Assembly (NCBI GenBank): GCA_016934635.1
Contig: JAFGSK010000028.1
Location: 1 to 38,749, forward strand
DNA: 38,749 bases
Direction of reading: 5' to 3'
Source of the DNA: Caldifarciminota bacterium
GTDB taxonomy: Bacteria; Hydrothermota; Tepidihabitantia; B3-TA06
In this document: positions 26,856 through 35,236 of the stretch, one piece after another
How positions within the stretch are numbered: position 1 is the first letter of the stretch
Layout of the letters: each line of letters starts with the position of its first letter
Made by a program: the position numbers and the translations under genes
The notes under the pieces: model-generated
What the model saw: the letters and a program-made list of their open reading frames with translations, nothing else
Databases searched by the model: none
What the model was told of the DNA's origin: nothing

Positions 26856-28919
26856 TTACCTAAGTCTCAACACGATCGGTTCCTGACTCAGGCGAGCCAT
26901 GCCTTCCACCAGGTTCTTGTATGGAGCATAATCCTGGGGCGGGATAAGAGGTTCCTTAACTTCCGCAACCTCGTTGAATTGCAGTATCTGTCCGCTTGGC
27001 TGCGTGAAGGTTGCGGTATAGGAATCCTGGTCGGTGGTTATGGAGACATCGGCCGGGTAGTACATCAACTCGGCTCCTGAGGGCAGTGTGAGCTTTATAT
27101 TCAATACGTCTGAGGAAAGTTTCAGACGATCGATGGGGTAGAGACGTTCGGTAGCGCCTACTTCGTAAGCCGAATGTTCGACCCCAGGCATGTAGAATAT
27201 CAGGTAGTCGCCTGCCTTGGTGGCATAATCCGGCACCCTCATCTTGAGATTGTACGATACATCTTCGTTTAAAGGGTCAGCACCCTCGAACTGGTATGAA
27301 AGGAGGTTTGCGTTCGGGTGTATGGATGTTGCCAACCCCTCGGCCTGCTGCCGCTGCTCAGCAGGTGTAATGGACTTAAGGTAGCCCTTCCAGGAGGCGG
27401 ATCCTTTACCGGAAAGAGATACGTCTACGGTGAGTTCGAGTGTTCCGTCTTTGGAAAGTTCGGCTTGGGAGGATGTAACGGTTTGTTCCTTAGAAGGCGC
27501 GCGAAGTGGGACTTCTTTCAGCTTACCTGAGGAAAGCGCCACACCCATCATGTCTTGTTCGAGTAGGGTGCCGAACGGGACGTCAGGCACCGGATCGAGG
27601 AAGATTTCGTCTTCAAAGAGCACCATTGCATAGTCGAGTTGGCCAAGGGTTCCGAACTGGGGGACGAGTCGTCCACTCGACCGAGTACGCAAGAGAACAA
27701 GATCGGCCTCAAGGCCCGCCTCTAACATGAGTGCATATAGTAGCATGTTGCGATCCAGGTTGTTGGCGAAACGACGCACCAGGACCTCCTCAGCTGGAGT
27801 AGGAAGATACGAATAATTGTCCATGTAAGGGCCGACGTTGCGTATCGAGGTAGCAACGAATCCGTAAAGCGCTTGGGCTTTTGCCATTGAGGACTCGAGT
27901 CCTTCGGTTAGGGAATCGACTAAAGCAGGGATTCTTTCTCCTGGCTCGATTGCTAGTATGTACGGTCCTTGAAGATGTGCGGCGACGTCGTGCCAGTTTT
28001 CCTGCCAGGCTATTATGAAATGAGGAAGATAGTCCGCATCAGGCGGGATCATTCGTTCATAACGAAGAGGCGGTTGATTCTGGATTATCCAGGTGAGTAT
28101 CTCACTATTGCCCCGGGTTTGCCTTTCGGGTTGTGAGTTGTCGGATGCGTAGACCTTCAGAGGTCCGCCTGCAGGCTGTTCAAGACGGATTATCTCGGTA
28201 ACGGTTGGCTCTGCTCCACCCAGAACGATCTCGTGCGAGATAGGGTTAACGCTGTCGACAACTTGTTGGATCGTCGAAAACTGGAAGTCGAGAACCGATC
28301 CTACGCGTGATTCAGGTACTGCTATCTGGATTTGCATGAGGTTGCTGTACTCCGCAGGTGCAGGAAAACGACTCGTCCGGTTTATTGCCGCTTCGTTGAT
28401 ATGGGTAACTATACCCTCAGGATTTACGCTGCGGGCAAAGTCCACCTTGGCGTGGGCTCGGTCTGCAAGGTAAAACCATGTATTGTTGGCAGCCTGGCCT
28501 TTTCCAGATTCTGCTGTTACGTATCGGATAACCCTTTGACGGTGCTCGAAGGTTCTATCCTCGCGCAAGATAAAATCGTGCTCGACGTAAAGGTTTATGT
28601 AGCGGACATCGGTAGGTGGAATTGATGCGGCTATTTCCAAGGCTTGCTTCAAGACAGGATCATTTATGTCCTTAACCTTTTGCCATTCCTCCCCTTCACG
28701 GGGCTGAGGTAGATCGATACTGGCTACATCTTCTACGGGAAGAGCCAGCATCCCTTCCTCTGTCTTGAACCACACGCTGTCTTCTGAGATGCGCTCGAGA
28801 CTGCCAATGGCCTCCTCACCATTCGTCAAGTAGATAACGTCATGGCTGGTGCGGACAACGCTCCGGCAGCCCAACCCGGCAATGATTAAGACTAAGGCAA
28901 TAAGCCTCTGATACTTCAT
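26856..28919 (-). CDS. Exported DUF3857/transglutaminase-like protein, catalytically degenerate paralogue
   Basis: This is the fifth and last gene of the operon, with 687 residues. The N-terminus (LIALVLIIAGLGCRS) is an export signal with a weak lipobox. A short beta module follows (VIYLTNGEEAIGSL...ALPVEDVASIDL), then a DUF3857-like region and a transglutaminase-like core. Where the four upstream paralogues have RGFGDCTDKS, this protein has RRFANNLDRN, so Asn387 replaces the catalytic Cys. Leu428 replaces the His, and only Asp442 remains. The fold seems kept, so a structural or substrate-binding pseudoenzyme is the likely role. It overlaps the preceding gene by four bases (ATGA), with GGAGG six bases upstream, so co-expression is likely. 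Confidence 0.85.
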   Translation of the reverse strand: MKYQRLIALVLIIAGLGCRSVVRTSHDVIYLTNGEEAIGSLERISEDSVWFKTEEGMLALPVEDVASIDLPQPREGEEWQKVKDINDPVLKQALEIAASIPPTDVRYINLYVEHDFILREDRTFEHRQRVIRYVTAESGKGQAANNTWFYLADRAHAKVDFARSVNPEGIVTHINEAAINRTSRFPAPAEYSNLMQIQIAVPESRVGSVLDFQFSTIQQVVDSVNPISHEIVLGGAEPTVTEIIRLEQPAGGPLKVYASDNSQPERQTRGNSEILTWIIQNQPPLRYERMIPPDADYLPHFIIAWQENWHDVAAHLQGPYILAIEPGERIPALVDSLTEGLESSMAKAQALYGFVATSIRNVGPYMDNYSYLPTPAEEVLVRRFANNLDRNMLLYALMLEAGLEADLVLLRTRSSGRLVPQFGTLGQLDYAMVLFEDEIFLDPVPDVPFGTLLEQDMMGVALSSGKLKEVPLRAPSKEQTVTSSQAELSKDGTLELTVDVSLSGKGSASWKGYLKSITPAEQRQQAEGLATSIHPNANLLSYQFEGADPLNEDVSYNLKMRVPDYATKAGDYLIFYMPGVEHSAYEVGATERLYPIDRLKLSSDVLNIKLTLPSGAELMYYPADVSITTDQDSYTATFTQPSGQILQFNEVAEVKEPLIPPQDYAPYKNLVEGMARLSQEPIVLRLR

Positions 28920-31015
28920 TTACTACCTCCATCTATTATAAAAAGGATAGGTTTTGTGTGATAGCTGCTTACTCGGGTAAGCGAACTTTTGTATTCCGGA
29001 TAATCTCCGGGTTTAATCTCTCGCTTCTGACGCTCGAAGGAGTCGGAAAAGCTGATTACATTTCCCTGGTTTTCGTATTTTGCTCTATAAGAGAATTGCT
29101 CGGTTTCCAGGGATAGTCCTTCGGGTAGATAGGCGATTCTCCATTCCTCGGGAAAGGTAACGGTCACGTTATGACTTACCGCAGCAGAAGTTGAGTAGAT
29201 AAGCGGCAGCTTGCGTTCTCGTAAAGAAACTTCTTTAAAGTCCAAGTGTCCTGCCACTTCAGGCAGCTTAAATATGGCAACCGGCCCGGCAAACTTAACG
29301 TAGTCGTTAAGTTTGTAAGACAGGCGAAACCTGAACGGCGTGGTGAAATCATCCGGATTCCCGAAGGCAAAAGATAAAAGCTCAGCCTGGGGTGCGATTG
29401 AATTTACCATCCGCTCGAATCGCGTAGTTTGATCCTCCTTGAGGGTGAGTCTACTTAAGGACGCGCGCCAGCTTGCCTCGTAAGGACCTCTAGGTTGAAG
29501 CTCGGAATCTACAACGAGATTACCTTCTTTGTCCACCTCGATTTCGATATCATATTTCCTGAGATGCTGGTCTGCATCTGGTACGCCGATGATTTCGATC
29601 TTGCGCTTCTGAGCATTTAACGCATATACCCCATGGTCGGCTGAGGAAAAGGATGGGTAACGGGAATAACCTCCGTCAGCGCTGCCTGTGGCGTCGAGAT
29701 AAAAGCTCGTGTCTTGCAGGAATACTTCGGTGATGCAGTGATTGCCGTAATACTGGGGTATTTGAGGATCTAACAAAGAAACACTCTGGTTGGTTCCCAC
29801 GTACACCGGATAGGCTTCGATTCCTGAAGCCTCGAGCATTGTAGAAAATAGTATCGATTTATCGGTGCAATCCCCGAATCCGCGATTGAGGGTGAACTCT
29901 GCCGGATGGCCTGAGACTCCTGAGCTTGATGCTCCCTTTACAGAGATGTAACGGACATTTTTTTGTATCCAGTGATAAATCTTTGAGATCTTCTCATCGT
30001 ATGTTTCCGCACCATAAGTGAGGCTGTCTGTAAGCTCCTGGATTCGAGGGGTTATCTTCATCCTTTCTTTCTGGAATCCTGCATACCAGTCGAATATCCT
30101 GTCCCAGTTTAACTGGTTAGAAACCTGCACCTTTACCGTGAAGTCGCCGGAAGGAGGTGAATAAGGTTCAGGTACGTAGGGTGCAACGTTTTCGGCAACC
30201 CAGGTGTAGACCTTGCGGCCGTTTCGATGCGTAATTTCAGGTTCTTCAGTACCCACAGGCATCCTGTAAGCCTTCCATAAAAGAGACTCGGCTTCGGGAA
30301 CGTCTACCACGAGCCGGGAGTAGATGAAAGGATCACATCCCTGGAAAAAATAACTGATCTCGAATACCCCCTTGTCCCAGGGATTGAAACGTACGTTCTC
30401 GTACGAATACTCCACGATGTCGCCTATTTCGACCTCGGGCATACTGAAGGTCACAATCTTTCCTCTGCCGAAGAACAAGGAACCTTTCGTCGGTGAAGTC
30501 TGGATTATAATGTCATCGGGTCCAAGCTCGATGCTTCGTCCGTCAGGTTTAATTAAGCGGGCAAAAAGGATTTTTATTTCGTTTTCGCCTTCCTTAAAAT
30601 AACCGGAATAAGTCCCCTGACTTCTGCGTGATTCGGAAAGAACAAGGTAGGCAAAATGATATGCGTAGCTTCGGGTTCCGTCCTCATTTAATGTATTGAG
30701 TCCATCGTCTATAAGCAAGACGCCCTTGGCGTCAGGAAAGCGTTCTTGAGCCTGGGCAGCTTTATCCAGAAGTTCTCGTATGTCCTGGTCTGCATCAATA
30801 TCCATATCCAGTTTACTCGCTCGGGTACTTAATGTTAATACTCTTACATCACTGCGGTCTATCGTATCCCCCTCGGAGAAAACCGTTGCGCGCTCAAATA
30901 AGAGGACGTCTGTTTCGATACTCGTTGTATCGTGGAGTTCAATCATTGCGCCTGAGGCTGATGAGAGAATTACAGAAAGAAGTGTTATACATCGAATACC
31001 CTTAGGAAAGGGCAT
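28916..31015 (-). CDS. Exported DUF3857 plus transglutaminase-like protein, paralogue 4 (active-site triad intact)
   Basis: A 699-residue protein with signal peptide CITLLSVILSSASGA. The N-terminal module MIELHDTTSIETDVLLFERA occurs in all four active paralogues. It is followed by a DUF3857-like beta region (MPEVEIGDIVEYSYENVRFN) and a transglutaminase core. The triad is Cys383 (FGDCTDK), His426 (GNHCITEVFL) and Asp441 (FYLDATG). No membrane anchor is seen, and the end reads SSYHTKPILFIIDGGSK. Such cores act as cysteine proteases, peptide cyclases or crosslinkers, so the actual reaction is unknown. The ATG has AGAGGAAC upstream and starts one base after the preceding stop. Confidence 0.9.
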   Translation of the reverse strand: MPFPKGIRCITLLSVILSSASGAMIELHDTTSIETDVLLFERATVFSEGDTIDRSDVRVLTLSTRASKLDMDIDADQDIRELLDKAAQAQERFPDAKGVLLIDDGLNTLNEDGTRSYAYHFAYLVLSESRRSQGTYSGYFKEGENEIKILFARLIKPDGRSIELGPDDIIIQTSPTKGSLFFGRGKIVTFSMPEVEIGDIVEYSYENVRFNPWDKGVFEISYFFQGCDPFIYSRLVVDVPEAESLLWKAYRMPVGTEEPEITHRNGRKVYTWVAENVAPYVPEPYSPPSGDFTVKVQVSNQLNWDRIFDWYAGFQKERMKITPRIQELTDSLTYGAETYDEKISKIYHWIQKNVRYISVKGASSSGVSGHPAEFTLNRGFGDCTDKSILFSTMLEASGIEAYPVYVGTNQSVSLLDPQIPQYYGNHCITEVFLQDTSFYLDATGSADGGYSRYPSFSSADHGVYALNAQKRKIEIIGVPDADQHLRKYDIEIEVDKEGNLVVDSELQPRGPYEASWRASLSRLTLKEDQTTRFERMVNSIAPQAELLSFAFGNPDDFTTPFRFRLSYKLNDYVKFAGPVAIFKLPEVAGHLDFKEVSLRERKLPLIYSTSAAVSHNVTVTFPEEWRIAYLPEGLSLETEQFSYRAKYENQGNVISFSDSFERQKREIKPGDYPEYKSSLTRVSSYHTKPILFIIDGGSK

Positions 31016-31016
31016 T

Positions 31017-33098
31017 TTATCGTTCCTCTACAAGGACCAGAATTGGTTTTTCGTGATAACTCGTGATGGAGTTGAGCAGTTTCTTGTAGGCAGGATAGCT
31101 TTCAGGCTGAATAAGCCTTTCCGCCCGGGCGTAGAAATCCTCGAACCTTATCAGGTTGGCTTCCTCTTCAGCGTAGGTAACGCGATAGGATACCTCAGGT
31201 CTGGCTAGCTCTACTTCTTCAGGAAGGTAGTCGATCTTCCAATTTTCAGGTAGCTTAAGCGTGATATTGTGTTGGATGCCTTCACTGGCAGGATAGGCCA
31301 AGGGGTAGTTGCGTTTCTCAAGGCTCACCTCGTCAAAGGTCAGTCGTTCGCCTACCTCAGGAAGTCTTATGATCGCTACGGGTCCTGCAAACTTGACCCA
31401 TCCAGGGATCCGGTAGGTCATTCGTATACCCATCTGCTTTGCTATGTCGTCTGTATTAACGAGTTCGTAGCTTGTTAACTCGGCGTCCGGTGAGGTTCTC
31501 TTGACCATCTGCTCAAAAGCCAGTCTGCGGTCCTCCTCGCGGGAAAAGTAATTCCAGTAGTAACGCAGATAGGTTTCGTAGTCTCCTTCGTAAAAACTCT
31601 GATAGCGAGCGATTAAAGTGCCTTCTTCGTCGATTTCCAGATCGAGATTGTACTGCCTGAGTTCATTTTCAGGGCTTCGAACCGGGATAATCTCGATTTC
31701 ACGCTTGCGGGAGTCGAGGGAGTAGACACCTTGGTCCATTGCATCGAAGGCAGGATAACGGGAGAATCCGCCGAAGTCTCCGCCGGTGGCGTCCAGATAG
31801 AAGCTGGTGTCAGACAGGAATACCTTGTTTATTGCGTGGTTTCCGTAAGGACCGGGCATCTCGGGATCGAGCATCTCGTATTCGTCGTTCGTTCCAAGTG
31901 AAACCGGATCGGAGTCTATTCCTGCCGCTTCGAGCATGGTCGAGAAGAGTATCGATTTATCGGCGCAGTCCCCGAAGCCCCGCTCCAGGGTAAATCCTGC
32001 AGGATGACCGGATACACCTGAAGCAGCTCCTCCCTTGATGGAGATATAGCGGATGTTTTGCTGAAGCCAATGGTAAATCGGCGCAACCTTTTCATCCTCA
32101 GTTTGGGCATCCGTAATAAGACTGTCAACCAGGGCCTGTATCTGGGGTGTAACCTTGATACGTTCTTCCTCGAAACCTGCATACCAGTCGAATAACGCAT
32201 CCCAGGATTGGAGGTTTGTAATGTCGACGCGGGGCAGGTAATCACCTGCAGGAGGCGAGTTAGGTTCAGGGATGTAAGGGGGGACATTTTCAGCCATCCA
32301 TGTATATATCTTACTCGAACCTTCCTCTTGCTCGGTGAAGTTTACCATCCCTTCCGGAGTGTCGTAAAGTTTCCACTTTATATATTCGTCCTTTGGAACT
32401 TCCACCACCAGGCGGGAGTAAATGTAGGGGTCTTCTCCCTGAAAAAAGTACCCGGCGGTGAAGAAATCCTTGTTCCATGGATTGAAGCGGATATTCTCGT
32501 AGGAGTACTCTATGATGTCGCCGATCTCTATCTCGGGCAAGGTAAAGGTTATCCATTTCCCTTTACCGAAGAACACGATGTCTTCACGTGGAGGCACCTC
32601 GATTTTTACAGATGCAGGATCAAGTTCAATCACCCTGCCTGAAGGTTTGATTACTCGGGCAAAATGAATCTTGACTTCGTTGTCCCCTTCCTGGTAGTAA
32701 TGACGGAACGTGCCGATGTCCTTGCGCGCCTCTGAAAGCACCAGGTAGGCCATCCGATAAGAGTAGTTGCGGGTTCTGTCTTCGTGCAAGGTGTTACGTC
32801 CGTCGTCTATCAACAGGATTCCTTTACTGTCCGGAAACCGAGGGCAGGAGTTCCGCGCCAGGTCAAGAAGTTTCTGTACGTCATCATCGGCGCTCGCAGC
32901 GCCGGTTGCCTGACCTCCTTCAAGGGTGAAGACGATATTTCTTATCTGGCTGCGGGGGATAGTTTCCTGATCCGTAACCAGATATGAATCGTAAAACCTT
33001 GGTTTTTCCGTATCAATACTGCGTCCGTCATGGAGCTCGATCCTGGCTCCCAAGGCTACGGTTGCGAATACGGTAAATACTGGCATTAAGCGTTTCAT
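31017..33098 (-). CDS. Exported DUF3857 plus transglutaminase-like protein, paralogue 3 (active-site triad intact)
   Basis: I prefer the ATG at 33098, which gives 693 residues, because TGGAGGATGG directly precedes it and the product starts MKRLMPVFTVFATVALGA, a clean signal peptide. The ATG at 33125 would add nine residues and has only a weak ribosome binding site. The layout is signal, ARIELHDGRSIDTEK module, DUF3857-like region (LPEIEIGDIIEYSYENIRFN), then core with Cys378 (FGDCADK), His421 (GNHAINKVFL) and Asp436 (FYLDATG). The neighbour after His is Ala rather than the Cys of the other three. The end reads SITSYHEKPILVLVEER. Its function is not established. Confidence 0.9.
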   Translation of the reverse strand: MKRLMPVFTVFATVALGARIELHDGRSIDTEKPRFYDSYLVTDQETIPRSQIRNIVFTLEGGQATGAASADDDVQKLLDLARNSCPRFPDSKGILLIDDGRNTLHEDRTRNYSYRMAYLVLSEARKDIGTFRHYYQEGDNEVKIHFARVIKPSGRVIELDPASVKIEVPPREDIVFFGKGKWITFTLPEIEIGDIIEYSYENIRFNPWNKDFFTAGYFFQGEDPYIYSRLVVEVPKDEYIKWKLYDTPEGMVNFTEQEEGSSKIYTWMAENVPPYIPEPNSPPAGDYLPRVDITNLQSWDALFDWYAGFEEERIKVTPQIQALVDSLITDAQTEDEKVAPIYHWLQQNIRYISIKGGAASGVSGHPAGFTLERGFGDCADKSILFSTMLEAAGIDSDPVSLGTNDEYEMLDPEMPGPYGNHAINKVFLSDTSFYLDATGGDFGGFSRYPAFDAMDQGVYSLDSRKREIEIIPVRSPENELRQYNLDLEIDEEGTLIARYQSFYEGDYETYLRYYWNYFSREEDRRLAFEQMVKRTSPDAELTSYELVNTDDIAKQMGIRMTYRIPGWVKFAGPVAIIRLPEVGERLTFDEVSLEKRNYPLAYPASEGIQHNITLKLPENWKIDYLPEEVELARPEVSYRVTYAEEEANLIRFEDFYARAERLIQPESYPAYKKLLNSITSYHEKPILVLVEER

Positions 33099-33128
33099 CC
33101 ATCCTCCATGATGAATGGTTTTCATAAC

Positions 33129-35228
33129 TTACTTCTCTTGATCCACAAGCACGAGTATCGGCTTGGTATGATAGCCTGAAATGGTGTTGAGTAAGGTGCG
33201 GTAATCTGTGTAGCGTGAAGGTTCAATGATTCGTGCGTAGCGCTTGAATTGATCCTCAAACCGAATAACATCTGAATTGAATGTATACATGGCGTAATAT
33301 GAAACCTCGTCTGCTTCCAGGGATAGTTCCTCAGGCATGTAGTCTATCTTCCAGCTTTCAGGAAGCTTAAGGGTTACATGGTGCTGTATACCTTCACTCG
33401 TGTAATAACTTAGAGGGAGCTTGCGTTCGGTAAGACCTACCTCATCGAATATATAGCGTGCAGAAACCTCGGGTAGATAGAAGATCGCCAAAGGCCCTGT
33501 AAATTTCACGTAATCTGTGATCCTGTAGGTTATCTTAAGACCAAGTCGCTTACTTATATCTGAGGCATTTTCCACCTCGTAATTCAGTAGTTCTGCATTG
33601 GGTGATTCATCCTTTACCATCTGCTCGAAAAGAACCTTACGATCCTGGGCTTTCGAGTAATAGTTCCAGAAATATCTTAGGTCGGTTTCGTAATCCCCTT
33701 GGTAGAGACTGTGATAGTTGACCGTCAATGTTCCATCCTGATCTAAATTCAAATCCAGGTAGTAGTGCCGGGTTTGCTTATCTGGTTCAGGAACCGGGAT
33801 CATCTCGACCTTGCGTTTTCCGGCGTTGACCGCATAGACCCCGTGATCCATACTTGCAAATGAAGGGTACCGGGAATAACCGCCGTTTGCCGAACCTGTG
33901 GCATCCAGATAGAAGTTGGTATCGGCAAGGAAAACCTCGTTGATGCAGTGGTTACCGTAATCTAAGGGTAGGGTCGGATCGAGCATGGGATAATCGTCGT
34001 TGGTTCCCAGGTATACAGGGTCCGAGTCGATGCCTGCGGCGCGAAGCATGGCCGAAAACAGGTTTGCCTTATCAGTACAGTCCCCGAAGCCGCGTTCCAG
34101 GGTAAAGGCTGCAGGATGACCGGAGATCGATGAACCGGCAGCCGCTTTGATTGAGATGTATCGAATGTTCTGCTGCACCCAGTGATAAATTGCCGCGATC
34201 TTCTCTTCTTCATTTGAAGCGGAGCCGGTCAAGCTGTCAACCAGGGTCTGTATACGGGGCGTAACCTTCATTCTCTCCTGTTGGAAACTCGCATACCAGT
34301 CGAAGAGCCAGTCCCAGGATTCCTGATTGGTAAATCGAACCTTGGGAATGAAGTCACCATGAGGTGGGGAGTACGGTTCTTGGATATAAGCTGGGATGTT
34401 TTCCGCTTCCCAAGTATAGATCTTGCGTCCGTCTTTCGTTTCAATCTTCGGATGTAAGGTCTCCTTGGGCATATTATAGGCCTTCCAGGCTGTGTATTCA
34501 TCTAGAGGAACATCTACAACTAAGCGCGAATAGACCACAGGATCTTCCGCTTGAAAGTGATAAGTTATCTGGAAAAGCTCCTTGCTCCAGGGATTGAAGT
34601 TATAATCCTCGTAGGAGTATTCCACAATATCACCTATTTCAACCCCTGGAAGTGTAAAGGTCAACTCTTTTTCCCGTCCATATGAAGTTAAGTCTTCTCT
34701 GGATGGGGTTTCGATCTTCACCTGGGAGGGATCTAGCTCGGTTACACTGCCATTGGGTTTTATTAACCTGGCGAAGCCTATTTTTACCTTGTATTCAGAT
34801 TCCTCCAGGGGGTAACGAAAGGTTGCTTCATCCTTTCGATCCTCGGAACAAATCAAATAGGCGTAGTGATAAGTATAGGTTCTGGTACCGTCCTGGTGGA
34901 GGATGTTGTGGCCGTCGTCGGTAAGAATGATACCTTTGGCGTCCGGAAATTCGATCCATGCCTTCTTAGCCGCATCTATGAGTTTCTGAACATCCTGATT
35001 TGTGTTTTTTTGTTCACCTCGATTATCTGTTCCCTGCCCGAATATGATTCCTTTTACCTCTGAACGCGGAAAGGAGTCCTGGTCGGTAAAAAGATATGAA
35101 CCGTTGAATTTCAGTATCCTGGTTTCCATTTCAGTTAGGTCATGGAGTTCGAGCTTAGCCCCCGGACTCAAACCGAAGATAACTAATAAGCATAAGAGGA
35201 ACCGTCTTATCCGACCACTGGAAGACAT
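33129..35228 (-). CDS. Exported DUF3857 plus transglutaminase-like protein, paralogue 2 (active-site triad intact)
   Basis: A 699-residue protein with signal peptide RRFLLCLLVIFGLSPGA and the KLELHDLTEMETRILKF module. The DUF3857-like stretch LPGVEIGDIVEYSYEDYNFN precedes a core with Cys384 (FGDCTDKANLF), His427 (GNHCINEVFL) and Asp442 (FYLDATG). Between signal and core lies a Gln/Asn-rich linker (GTDNRGEQKNTNQDV) that is longer than in the siblings. The end reads TISGYHTKPILVLVDQEK. The ATG has AAGGAG six bases upstream and follows the first operon gene by eight bases. Confidence 0.9.
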   Translation of the reverse strand: MSSSGRIRRFLLCLLVIFGLSPGAKLELHDLTEMETRILKFNGSYLFTDQDSFPRSEVKGIIFGQGTDNRGEQKNTNQDVQKLIDAAKKAWIEFPDAKGIILTDDGHNILHQDGTRTYTYHYAYLICSEDRKDEATFRYPLEESEYKVKIGFARLIKPNGSVTELDPSQVKIETPSREDLTSYGREKELTFTLPGVEIGDIVEYSYEDYNFNPWSKELFQITYHFQAEDPVVYSRLVVDVPLDEYTAWKAYNMPKETLHPKIETKDGRKIYTWEAENIPAYIQEPYSPPHGDFIPKVRFTNQESWDWLFDWYASFQQERMKVTPRIQTLVDSLTGSASNEEEKIAAIYHWVQQNIRYISIKAAAGSSISGHPAAFTLERGFGDCTDKANLFSAMLRAAGIDSDPVYLGTNDDYPMLDPTLPLDYGNHCINEVFLADTNFYLDATGSANGGYSRYPSFASMDHGVYAVNAGKRKVEMIPVPEPDKQTRHYYLDLNLDQDGTLTVNYHSLYQGDYETDLRYFWNYYSKAQDRKVLFEQMVKDESPNAELLNYEVENASDISKRLGLKITYRITDYVKFTGPLAIFYLPEVSARYIFDEVGLTERKLPLSYYTSEGIQHHVTLKLPESWKIDYMPEELSLEADEVSYYAMYTFNSDVIRFEDQFKRYARIIEPSRYTDYRTLLNTISGYHTKPILVLVDQEK

Positions 35229-35236
35229 GATACTCC

